12,344 bases of DNA from an uncultured Erysipelotrichaceae bacterium. GTDB lineage: Bacteria > Bacillota_I > Bacilli_A > RF39 > UBA660. The stretch spans positions 1 through 12,344 of the forward strand of contig CACXCK010000131.1 of assembly GCA_902766135.1 (NCBI GenBank), given 5' to 3'. The notes under the pieces are model-generated. The model was not told where the DNA came from. It ran no database searches and was given only the letters and a program-made list of their open reading frames with translations. Below, in pieces: positions 6,693 to 12,344 of this stretch. The translations under genes and the position numbers were made by a program. The number at the start of each line of letters is the position of its first letter. Position 1 is the stretch's first letter.

Positions 6693-6721
6693 ATTCTACA
6701 ATTTTTTTTAAAACTTGAAAA
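6693..6721 (-). promoter_or_regulatory. Putative dnaA promoter
   Basis: On the minus strand TTTTCA (6716-6721, four of six matches to TTGACA) lies 17 nt from TAGAAT (6693-6698, five of six matches to TATAAT). The leader would be about 25 nt and would include the palindrome at 6682-6691. DnaA boxes at 6733 and 6755 lie just upstream, which would allow control by DnaA. The -35 is weak. Confidence 0.45.
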
Positions 6722-6726
6722 GAGAA

Positions 6727-6995
6727 AATTAATTATCCACTACTTATTAACATCTTATCCACTTAGAAATGTCTTTAAAATAAGAGAAAAAATATAGTTA
6801 TCCACATTATCAACATTTAATAATTAACATAAGAAGTTAATATGTGGAAAAGTTTATAAAAGTTATTAACAAAGATGTGGATAATGTGGATAGTTATGAT
6901 AAGTACTTGTTATAAAAGAAAAAAATTATCCACATGTTATAAACATAGTTATCCACATTCATTTTTATTTTTTTTTATAAAAAAAGTTATCCACA
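6727..6995. other. oriC: Chromosomal origin oriC, main DnaA-box cluster
   Basis: The 436-bp gap between dnaA and rpmH contains no gene but is dense in DnaA boxes. Perfect TTATCCACA copies lie on the plus strand at 6798-6806, 6926-6934, 6949-6957 and 6987-6995, and on the minus strand at 6876-6884. One-mismatch copies lie at 6733-6741 and 6755-6763 (TTATCCACT), 6807-6815 (TTATCAACA), 6843-6851 (TGTGGAAAA) and 6885-6893 (TGTGGATAG). Two pairs abut exactly, at 6798/6807 and 6876/6885, with the same zero spacing as the pair at 5149-5166. Flanking DNA is almost pure AT, including T-runs at 6961-6980 and 7000-7008. Gene orientation also diverges here. This corresponds to the incAB part of the B. 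subtilis origin. Confidence 0.95.
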
Positions 6996-7038
6996 TATCT
7001 TTTTTTTGCTAGTATATAAGCGTTTTAGTGAACTTTTA

Positions 7039-7068
7039 TTGACTTTTTTATAATTTTAATATTATAAT
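7039..7068 (+). promoter_or_regulatory. Promoter of the rpmH-rnpA-yidC-jag cluster
   Basis: TTGACT (7039-7044, five of six) and a perfect TATAAT (7063-7068) are 18 nt apart. Transcription would start near 7075, about 23 nt before the rpmH ATG. This is the best-matching sigma-A promoter in the window, as expected for a highly expressed ribosomal protein gene. A second TATAAT at 7049-7054 lacks a usable -35. Confidence 0.8.
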
Positions 7069-7097
7069 AGAGAAGCTAAAAAAAGGAGGGAAAAACT

Positions 7098-7220
7098 ATG
7101 GTAGGAACTTATCAACCTAACAAAAGAAAAAAAGCAAAAAAACATGGTTTCTTCGCACGTAAAAAAAGTAACATATTAAAAAGTAGAAGAAAAAAAGGAA
7201 GAAAATTACTATGTAAATAA
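7098..7220 (+). CDS. rpmH: 50S ribosomal protein L34 (short variant, 40 residues)
   Basis: L34 is a small, very basic protein of the large ribosomal subunit. The sequence begins MVGTYQPNKRKKAKKHGFFA and ends SRRKKGRKLLCK, matching the conserved TYQPNKRK...HGF.AR...RR.KGRK.L pattern. Between HGF and KGR it is four residues shorter than the usual 44-residue bacterial protein, so the middle loop is trimmed. The ATG is fixed by a strong AAAGGAGGG at 7083-7090 with 7-nt spacing. It is the first gene of the rightward operon next to oriC, its standard position. The reading frame runs cleanly to TAA, with no sign of a frameshift. Confidence 0.95.
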   Translation: MVGTYQPNKRKKAKKHGFFARKKSNILKSRRKKGRKLLCK

Positions 7221-7222
7221 AT

Positions 7223-7249
7223 CCACAGTTTTTATGTGGCTTTTTTTTT
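7223..7249 (+). terminator. Attenuator-like terminator between rpmH and rnpA
   Basis: Starting two nt after the rpmH stop, CCACA (7223-7227) pairs with TGTGG (7235-7239) around a 7-nt loop. A C and nine Ts follow. The stem is only 5 bp, so termination is probably partial. The rnpA Shine-Dalgarno AAGGAG begins directly after the T-run. This arrangement would let L34 be made in excess of RnpA. Confidence 0.65.
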
Positions 7250-7260
7250 AAGGAGAAAAA

Positions 7261-7584
7261 ATGAAAAAAATAGAAATGATTAAGAGTCATGATGAATTTA
7301 CAGAAATAATAAAAAATAATTTTTATAGAAAAAATAAGAACTTTAACGTTTACAAAAGAGCTAGCAAGTACAATTATCCACATTTTGGTATTGCTGTTTC
7401 TAAAAAGTTAGGTAATTCAGTTAATCGTAATTTTCTAAAAAGAAGAATGCGCATGATTATGGATGCTTGGAAAAAAGATTTGTCTAATAACGAAGATTAT
7501 ATTATAATAATGAAAGAAAACGTTAATAACTTAACATTTAAAGAAATGGAAGATAGTTTTCTAGAATTAATGAAAGGAAAATAA
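7261..7584 (+). CDS. rnpA: Ribonuclease P protein component
   Basis: RnpA is the protein subunit of RNase P, which together with the catalytic RNA trims tRNA 5' leaders. The length of 107 residues is typical. The family signature is present as HFGIAVSKKLGNSVNRNFLK (41-60) followed by RRMR, including the conserved K-K-x-G-N-x-V-x-R-N core. The C-terminal YIIIMKENVNNLTF matches the usual strand before the last helix. The ATG at 7261 follows AAGGAG (about 7250-7255) at normal spacing. The gene lies 40 nt after rpmH and 3 nt before yidC, so it is within one operon, downstream of an attenuator. Confidence 0.95.
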   Translation: MKKIEMIKSHDEFTEIIKNNFYRKNKNFNVYKRASKYNYPHFGIAVSKKLGNSVNRNFLKRRMRMIMDAWKKDLSNNEDYIIIMKENVNNLTFKEMEDSFLELMKGK

Positions 7585-7587
7585 AAA

Positions 7588-8550
7588 ATGAAAAATAATA
7601 AATTATTAGCTACGGTATTAGCAATACTTCTAATATTTGTAACAGGCTGTGGATCAGATAATTATCTTAAGGATGAAAACGGTAATATTCTAGTGAATGA
7701 AGAAACAGGGCAAAGTGTTCAAAAAAACATTTTATGTCAACCAAAGAAAGATGGAAACTTATATAAATTATATGAACAATATAATGATCAAATGAATGTT
7801 AAACTTGGAGACCTTCCAACTTGTGAAGAATTTAATCTAGGTTCAAACGAATACAACGGTTTATGGCAAGCACTTCTTGTTAGACCATTAGCATTCTTAA
7901 TATTAAAACTTGGTTTCTTAATTAAAAATTTCGGACTATCTGTAATGATAATAGGTTTATTAATAAGAATATTGTTAATGCCACTTAATATTAAGAGTAT
8001 GAAAGCATCAGAGAATATGCAAAAAGCCCAACCAGAAATAATGAAAATTGAAAAAAAATATGCTAATCGTACTGATAGTGAAGCCATGATGGCTAAAAGC
8101 CAAGAAACCATGATGGTTTATCAAAAATATAAAATAAATCCTGTGTCTGGTTGCTTAGTAGCTTTACTGCAAATACCTTTATTCTTTGCATTCCTATCTG
8201 CTATTAATGATGTTCCAGCAATATTTGAAGATTCACTATTTGGAATGCACCTAGGTATGACACCATGGAAAGCCTTATCACAGGGTGAATATTCATACAT
8301 AATTCTTATTTTCTTAATCATAGCAACTACATATTACTCATTTAAAAATACAATGAAGGGTAATCAAAACAATGACATGATGAAACAAATGAATTATATG
8401 TTGATGTTTATGATAATAAGTATCTCTATAGCTTCATTTAGTTTACCAACTGCAATCGCCTTTTATTGGATTGTAATTAATGGATTTACAGTAATTCAAA
8501 ATACACTTATTAAAAAGATACTTAAGAAAGATAAGAAAGAAGGAAAGTAG
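7588..8550 (+). CDS. yidC: Membrane protein insertase YidC/Oxa1 family, lipoprotein form
   Basis: YidC inserts membrane proteins alone or with SecYEG. The N-terminus is a lipoprotein signal peptide: KNNK, a hydrophobic core at 6-19, and lipobox VTGC with Cys21 as the lipid anchor, as in B. subtilis SpoIIIJ. The insertase core has Arg127 in the groove (GLLIRILLMPL, 123-133), a charged cytoplasmic hairpin (about 135-180), and further membrane segments near 185-203, 236-251, 268-283 and 286-305. NPVSGC (184-189) matches the NP.AGC block. The C-terminus is basic. The region between the lipid anchor and the first core helix (about 22-95) is longer than I expect and carries Cys50 and Cys79. Spacing to rnpA is 3 nt and to jag is 1 nt. 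With only one copy visible, it may be the sole YidC. Confidence 0.95.
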   Translation: MKNNKLLATVLAILLIFVTGCGSDNYLKDENGNILVNEETGQSVQKNILCQPKKDGNLYKLYEQYNDQMNVKLGDLPTCEEFNLGSNEYNGLWQALLVRPLAFLILKLGFLIKNFGLSVMIIGLLIRILLMPLNIKSMKASENMQKAQPEIMKIEKKYANRTDSEAMMAKSQETMMVYQKYKINPVSGCLVALLQIPLFFAFLSAINDVPAIFEDSLFGMHLGMTPWKALSQGEYSYIILIFLIIATTYYSFKNTMKGNQNNDMMKQMNYMLMFMIISISIASFSLPTAIAFYWIVINGFTVIQNTLIKKILKKDKKEGK

Positions 8551-8551
8551 T

Positions 8552-9151
8552 ATGCCAGTAGTAACAGAAGCAAAAACACTATTAGAAGCTGTTGAAAATG
8601 CCAAAAATGATTTAAAAACAGAAAAAATCATCTACAAATCAACTGAAAAAGTTAGTGGAAAATTATTTAAAAGCAAAACTATTGAAGTCACAGCTATATC
8701 TTATAATGAACTAATAGATGAAATTAAAAATTACTTAAAAGAAGTAATAACAAATATGGGCTTAGAAATTCAATTTGAAAGTTCAGTAAGAGAAGATACC
8801 TTTGAAGTAACCCTTTATTCAAATAATAATTCTATTTTAATAGGAAAAAATGGCCAAAATCTAAAAGCCTTAGAAACAATAGTAAGAGCAAGAATTAATA
8901 AAGAATGGGGAATAAGTCCTAAAATAGTACTAGATGTCGAAAACTATAAAGAAAAGAAAATTAAAAACCTAGAAAGACTTGCGATAAGAGTAGCAAAAGA
9001 AGTAAGAGAAACAAAGGTTGATGTGGCCCTTGATAACATGAATTCTTTTGAAAGAAGAGTAATACATAACAAACTTACTAACTTTAAAGGTGTATCTACT
9101 ATATCAGAAGGCGAAGAGCCAAATAGACATGTAGTTATAAAGGCAGAGTAA
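8552..9151 (+). CDS. jag: Jag/KhpB (EloR) RNA-binding protein
   Basis: Jag, also named KhpB or EloR, is a cytoplasmic RNA-binding protein linked in streptococci to cell elongation. Domain order is as expected: a Jag-N domain (about 4-50), a KH domain with loop GKNG (98-101) in the IGKNGQNLKALETIVR block, and an R3H domain with RRVIH (168-172, R and H spaced as RxxxH) ending SEGEEPNRHVVI. The 199-residue length fits. In the Jag-N domain the usual glycine-rich GFLG turn is replaced by KLFKSK, a small departure. It starts 1 nt after the yidC stop, with AGAAGGA inside yidC as the ribosome site, so translation is coupled. Transcription ends in a terminator that overlaps its stop codon. Confidence 0.93.
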   Translation: MPVVTEAKTLLEAVENAKNDLKTEKIIYKSTEKVSGKLFKSKTIEVTAISYNELIDEIKNYLKEVITNMGLEIQFESSVREDTFEVTLYSNNNSILIGKNGQNLKALETIVRARINKEWGISPKIVLDVENYKEKKIKNLERLAIRVAKEVRETKVDVALDNMNSFERRVIHNKLTNFKGVSTISEGEEPNRHVVIKAE

Positions 9152-9164
9152 TCTGTCTTTTTTT
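9139..9164 (+). terminator. Rho-independent terminator after jag
   Basis: AAAGGCAGA (9139-9147) pairs with TCTGTCTTT (9152-9160) through 9 bp including one G-T pair. The loop is GTAA, and the T-run continues to 9164. The jag TAA (9149-9151) is in the loop. It closes the rpmH-rnpA-yidC-jag operon. This is the second case in the window of a stop codon built into a terminator. Confidence 0.85.
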
Positions 9165-9256
9165 GTAAAGTAAAATATAAAAATAATATAGTATAATAGG
9201 ATTATGGTATTATAATAATAGGGATATTATAAAGAATATAGAAGAAGAATGATTTT

Positions 9257-10153
9257 ATGAGATTTAAAGAATATTTAAAAATGGATAATGAAAATGCGCC
9301 TAAAACACAAGAAGAGTTTTATGATTATTGCGATGAAGACAATTATAATTTTAAAGAACAATTAAATATGACTAGAGAAACGCTTCGAAACAAACATGAA
9401 GAATATCATGACGATATAGAGTTTTATAAAGACGTATTACAAGAGTATGCGCATGAAGTCATACCTTTATTATTAGAGGATTATAAAGACATTTTATCAG
9501 AAGAAATCTTAGGTAATCTTAAAGCCATCCCTAATAATATATATATTATCGGTTCTAAAGATTCAAAAGGAAGACATGAGGGTTATTGTTATCAAAGAAA
9601 AGACATTTATTTTGTGCCAGAGCGAATAGAGAAAAATCCCATTGAAAAAGCTTTAATAATGAAAGGAGTATTACTTCATGAAATACATCATGTTATCACT
9701 TCCAATTTAAAACAAACAAATCAGCATGTAATTCAAACATGCGAGGATACAATTATCAAAAACCACTATGGAAATTATCTTGATGAGGGGATGGTAGAAA
9801 AATCAGCTCTATTCTTTGCTAAAAAACATAATTTGTTTATTACCCCATGTTATGGTTATATTTCTAATGTGAAATTGTTAGAATTTATAATGAAAAAACT
9901 AAATATAGATAATCCATGTGAGCTATGGAATCGCCCCTATGATGAAATATTAAGCAATCCTATTTTTGACAAAGAATACCTAGTCGAATATAATCAATTT
10001 GAAGAAGAATATATGATTAGATATACACTTGGAACAGAAAAATATCAAAAATGGAAAGAAAAACAACAATTACTAAAACAAAGAGAACAACTACAAAAAG
10101 AAAAACACTCAAACCAAAATAAATTAGAAAATGAAAGCCTGCGAATCCTATAA
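9257..10153 (+). CDS. Uncharacterised cytoplasmic HExxH zinc-metalloprotease-like protein
   Basis: I do not recognise a named family. The protein has 298 residues, no signal peptide and no membrane segment. Residues 139-145 read LLHEIHH, a classic HExxH zinc site (H141, H145, catalytic E142). About 30 residues later comes YLDEGMVEKSA (174-184), resembling the NEGxxE helix in which a Glu (E177 or E181) is the third zinc ligand of gluzincins. The N-terminal 70 residues are acidic. Residues 263-294 are rich in Lys, Gln and Glu and probably form a coiled coil. The ribosome site is poor (GAAGAAG, about 9 nt upstream of ATG). The upstream 92 bp contain TATAAT at 9192-9197 and 9211-9216 but no good -35. 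It stands alone between terminators. A peptidase role is inferred from the motif only. Confidence 0.8.
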   Translation: MRFKEYLKMDNENAPKTQEEFYDYCDEDNYNFKEQLNMTRETLRNKHEEYHDDIEFYKDVLQEYAHEVIPLLLEDYKDILSEEILGNLKAIPNNIYIIGSKDSKGRHEGYCYQRKDIYFVPERIEKNPIEKALIMKGVLLHEIHHVITSNLKQTNQHVIQTCEDTIIKNHYGNYLDEGMVEKSALFFAKKHNLFITPCYGYISNVKLLEFIMKKLNIDNPCELWNRPYDEILSNPIFDKEYLVEYNQFEEEYMIRYTLGTEKYQKWKEKQQLLKQREQLQKEKHSNQNKLENESLRIL

Positions 10154-10156
10154 AAA

Positions 10157-10189
10157 AGATTAGTATAATTCGATAGTTGCTACTAATTT
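10157..10189. repeat. Inverted repeat after the metalloprotease-like gene
   Basis: Four nt past the stop codon, AGATTAGTA (10157-10165) can pair with TACTAATTT (10181-10189) through 9 bp including one G-T pair, around a 15-nt loop. Downstream T content is low (TTTC), so it is at best a weak terminator. On the opposite strand it is followed by a T-run, but no leftward gene exists to be terminated. Confidence 0.4.
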
Positions 10190-10305
10190 CATGAATACTT
10201 TTAAATAAGATAGAAGAAACTTAAACTGATATAATAAATATAGATTACTTCTTTTTTTAATTATCTACTTTTTTGACTACTTTAACTATCTTTTTTTTTA
10301 TTATT

Positions 10306-10314
10306 TGTTATAAT
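10306..10314 (+). promoter_or_regulatory. Putative extended -10 promoter for the zinc-ribbon/TPM pair
   Basis: TGTTATAAT is a full extended -10 (TGn plus TATAAT). It ends 22 bp before the zinc-ribbon ATG, which leaves a leader of roughly 15 nt. No -35 is seen at 17 nt; the nearest TTGACT (10273-10278) is 30 nt away. The preceding 60 bp are T-rich with loosely repeated CTACTT-type units. Confidence 0.5.
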
Positions 10315-10336
10315 ATAATCATAGAGTGGTGATAAA

Positions 10337-11686
10337 ATGATAAAATGTCCAAGCTGTGGAGCTAATCTAAAATTTAATCCTAGTCTTCAAAAATTAAAAT
10401 GTGATTTTTGTCGGAATGAATTTGATCCAGAAGGCTTAGAAAGAGAAGCTAAAACTGCCCGTGAAGAAAAAAATTTAATTACAGAAGCTAAATGCTTCAA
10501 ATGTACGTCCTGCGGCGCAGAACTTCTTTCTTATGATGAAACAGCAATTACTTTCTGTAGTTACTGTGGTAATCAATCGATGATTGAATCAAAAATGATT
10601 GAGAAGAATCATCCAGAATATATAATTCCTTTTAAAAAGACTCAAGAAGAATGCATTAAGGAATATAAAAGGACTCTAAATAAAGCAATATTTGCTCCTT
10701 CATATATGAAAGATGATATTGTAATTCAAAAATTTAGAGGTATATATATGCCTTACGCTATTTATCATTTTGGCCATGAAGGAAATTGTACAAATAAAGG
10801 AAGAAAATACAGTCATAGGGTAGGAGATTATGTTTATTACGATGTGTATACAGTAGATGCCGATGTAAGTGCAGACTATGATGGAATATCTTATGATTTA
10901 CTAAGTAAATTTCAAGACCGTTTCAGTCAAGCCATTCCATTTGACTTCAACGAGGCCAAACCATACAATACTAATTATATTGCAGGATTCTATGCCGATA
11001 CTTTAGATATTAATGCCGATAAATACGTGAATGCAGCTGATGCAACAGCAGAAGTTGATGCTAATATGCAATTACGAAAAGATAAAAGATTTAGAAAGTA
11101 CGGTTGTTCAAATCCTAGTATTAATCTAACATATAAAGATAAAAAAATAGGAATGTTCCCAGTTTACTTTCTAGGTGTTCAAGATAAAAGTGGAAAATCA
11201 ATTAGTTATGCTGTAATAAATGGTCAAACAGGTAAAGTAGTTATGGATTTACCAATTGATTATAAGAAATATTTAATTGGAGTTATTCTACTAGCCATAC
11301 CTTTATTTTTACTTTTAAATGGTTTTCTTGTTTTAACACCTAACATTGTTCTGATAATAGGTATTGTCCTTGCTTTTATATGTTTGTTACTATCAAACTC
11401 ACAGCTCCAGAAAATAAAAGAAAAAGATATTGACATTACGGAAGAGAATGCCACTCTTCCTAAAAGAAACTTCTTTAAATACAATTATAAACAAGTATCT
11501 AGCATAATTATTGCTATTTGTATTTTAATTTTAAATCCCGTAGATGATTTATTCTACTATGGCGGGGCAATACTTTCATTTCTCTTCATTTTATGGAGTT
11601 TCTATGACCTAGTAACAGAATATAATGAATTAGCCAAAAATAAACTACCTCAATTAGAAAAAAGAGGGGGTGATGAAATTGAATAA
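10337..11686 (+). CDS. Membrane protein with two N-terminal zinc ribbons (TFIIB-type zinc-ribbon-like)
   Basis: The role is unknown. The 449-residue protein opens with two CxxC...CxxC zinc ribbons: C4/C7 with C22/C25, and C56/C59 with C74/C77. The two CPSCG and CTSCG blocks look like the short ribbons often labelled TFIIB-type or replication-factor-Y-like in Firmicutes. A soluble domain follows (about 90-305), rich in Tyr and Asp, including FRGIYMPYAIYHFG (133-146). Four membrane segments lie near 312-330, 334-352, 388-401 and 407-425. The charged tail is EKRGGDEIE. With no signal peptide, the ribbons are probably cytoplasmic. The start is fixed by GTGGTGAT just upstream. It overlaps the next gene by 14 nt. 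Zinc-ribbon/TPM pairs recur in Firmicutes as I recall, which suggests one membrane complex. Confidence 0.8.
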   Translation: MIKCPSCGANLKFNPSLQKLKCDFCRNEFDPEGLEREAKTAREEKNLITEAKCFKCTSCGAELLSYDETAITFCSYCGNQSMIESKMIEKNHPEYIIPFKKTQEECIKEYKRTLNKAIFAPSYMKDDIVIQKFRGIYMPYAIYHFGHEGNCTNKGRKYSHRVGDYVYYDVYTVDADVSADYDGISYDLLSKFQDRFSQAIPFDFNEAKPYNTNYIAGFYADTLDINADKYVNAADATAEVDANMQLRKDKRFRKYGCSNPSINLTYKDKKIGMFPVYFLGVQDKSGKSISYAVINGQTGKVVMDLPIDYKKYLIGVILLAIPLFLLLNGFLVLTPNIVLIIGIVLAFICLLLSNSQLQKIKEKDIDITEENATLPKRNFFKYNYKQVSSIIIAICILILNPVDDLFYYGGAILSFLFILWSFYDLVTEYNELAKNKLPQLEKRGGDEIE

Positions 11687-12344
11687 GAAATTATTATTGA
11701 TTATTATTCTTCTCTTCACTTTCATTACTAGTGTTAAGGCCTTAGATTACGTTAATCCAAACACTAATTATAAAGCTTTAATCGATGATAAAGCCGATTT
11801 ATTAACTGATGAAGAAGAAAACAAACTATTAGATGAAATGACTTCATTAACCTCTTTTGGTAACATCATCTTTGTATCAACTGATTCCAATTCTTTATCA
11901 GCTAGAAGTTACGCAAACAATTACTATTACAATAAATTTGGGAACAATAACGGCTCTCTATTCTTGATTGATATGGATAATCGTGAAATATTCATTACTT
12001 CTGGCGGGGCAAATTACAGAACAATCACAACTGCTAAAGCTAATATTATAACTGATAATATATATAAACTTGCTTCTAATGAAAAATATTATGAATGTGC
12101 CAAAAAAGCATATGAACAAATTAAAACGCTTCTAAATAATGGCAAAATAGCCGAGCCAATGAAATACATAAGTAATGCTGTAGTAGCTATTTCCTTATCA
12201 TCATTACTAAGCTTTTTAATCGTATACGGAAATTCAAAAACTAAAAAAGCTAAATATAATGAGATTATAAAAGGTGGCAAAAGAGAATTAATCGTTAATT
12301 CCGTTACAGGATTTAAATCCGGAACTGACAGAGTATACAGTCCA
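11673..12344 (+). CDS. TPM-domain exported or membrane-anchored protein (partial, 3' end outside window)
   Basis: The first 224 codons are present and the frame is open at the window edge. The N-terminus MKLNKKLLLIIILLF is a signal peptide or anchor, with possible cleavage after SVKA (about residue 23). Residues about 35-155 look like a TPM domain: LIDDKADLLTDEEENKL, an ALPM-like beta core IIFVSTDSN, NNGSLFLIDMDNREIFITSG, and a helix with YYECAKKAYEQIKTLL. TPM proteins (YgcG-like) are extracytoplasmic; some have been linked to metal binding or phosphatase activity and others to photosystem repair. A membrane segment at about 165-185 (ISNAVVAISLSSLLSFLIVYG) is followed by a basic cytoplasmic part. 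The start is ambiguous: ATG at 11673 has GAGG 5 nt upstream, while TTG at 11679 is 8 nt after GGGGG. It overlaps the zinc-ribbon gene, so the two are probably translationally coupled. Confidence 0.85.
   Translation, partial: MKLNKKLLLIIILLFTFITSVKALDYVNPNTNYKALIDDKADLLTDEEENKLLDEMTSLTSFGNIIFVSTDSNSLSARSYANNYYYNKFGNNNGSLFLIDMDNREIFITSGGANYRTITTAKANIITDNIYKLASNEKYYECAKKAYEQIKTLLNNGKIAEPMKYISNAVVAISLSSLLSFLIVYGNSKTKKAKYNEIIKGGKRELIVNSVTGFKSGTDRVYSP

Noticed and set aside
7117..7383. 88-codon minus-strand frame rich in Phe and Ile across rpmH and rnpA
   Set aside because: It is the complement of Lys-rich rpmH/rnpA codons (TTT for AAA) and spans two firm genes.
7788..8631. Three minus-strand frames opposite yidC and the start of jag
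   Set aside because: They are antisense shadows without ribosome sites, and yidC and jag are secure on the plus strand.
10240..10300. T-rich stretch with loosely repeated CTACTT units as a CRISPR or regulatory array
   Set aside because: The units are short, irregular and pyrimidine-biased with no fixed spacer length; simple low-complexity sequence explains them.
11260..12280. Minus-strand frames opposite the zinc-ribbon and TPM genes
   Set aside because: They have no ribosome site or recognisable motif and lie fully within convincing plus-strand genes.
1..12344. UGA-as-Trp genetic code of Mollicutes
   Set aside because: All genes have normal length under the standard code and use TGG for Trp; no in-frame TGA was seen.
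1..12344. tRNA, rRNA, insertion sequence or CRISPR array
   Set aside because: No cloverleaf, rRNA block, transposase or regular repeat-spacer pattern was seen on either strand.

Overview
The window spans the chromosomal replication origin of a low-GC Firmicutes-type bacterium. The DNA is strongly AT-rich, the genes use the standard bacterial code with TGG for Trp, and Shine-Dalgarno sites are strong. Genes to the left of about 6.66 kb read leftward and those to the right of about 7.1 kb read rightward, so every gene is co-directional with forks leaving oriC. A ComK-family protein, a Bacilli-type gyrA-gyrB-recF-dnaN-dnaA order and the rpmH-rnpA-yidC-jag cluster point to class Bacilli. An uncultured, reduced lineage near Erysipelotrichia or the Mollicutes border is my inference only; the sequence does not name a species.

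Left arm (minus strand, reading away from oriC): dnaA, a DnaA-box-bearing spacer, dnaN with a terminator built on its stop codon, a short ComK-like gene, recF, gyrB and the 5' part of gyrA. In Bacillus subtilis the slot between dnaN and recF holds the small S4-domain gene yaaA/rlbA. Here it holds the ComK-like gene instead, which is the most notable observation in the window.

Origin: about 440 bp between dnaA and rpmH carry five perfect TTATCCACA DnaA boxes plus several one-mismatch boxes. The dnaA-dnaN spacer carries two abutting perfect boxes beside a TAA/TAG-like trio run. This resembles the bipartite B. subtilis oriC, with the likely unwinding site next to dnaN.

Right arm (plus strand): a good promoter drives rpmH (L34, unusually short). 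An attenuator-like terminator follows, then rnpA, a lipoprotein-type yidC and jag (khpB), closed by a terminator. The usual mnmE-mnmG-rsmG/noc-parAB continuation is absent. In its place are an unrecognised cytoplasmic HExxH zinc-metalloprotease-like protein, a membrane protein with two zinc ribbons, and an overlapping TPM-domain secreted/membrane protein that runs off the window end.

The genes combine replication initiation (DnaA, oriC), the clamp (DnaN), recombinational repair (RecF), supercoiling (GyrA/B), ribosome and RNase P biogenesis (L34, RnpA) and membrane insertion/RNA binding (YidC, Jag), with accessory genes inserted at two points.
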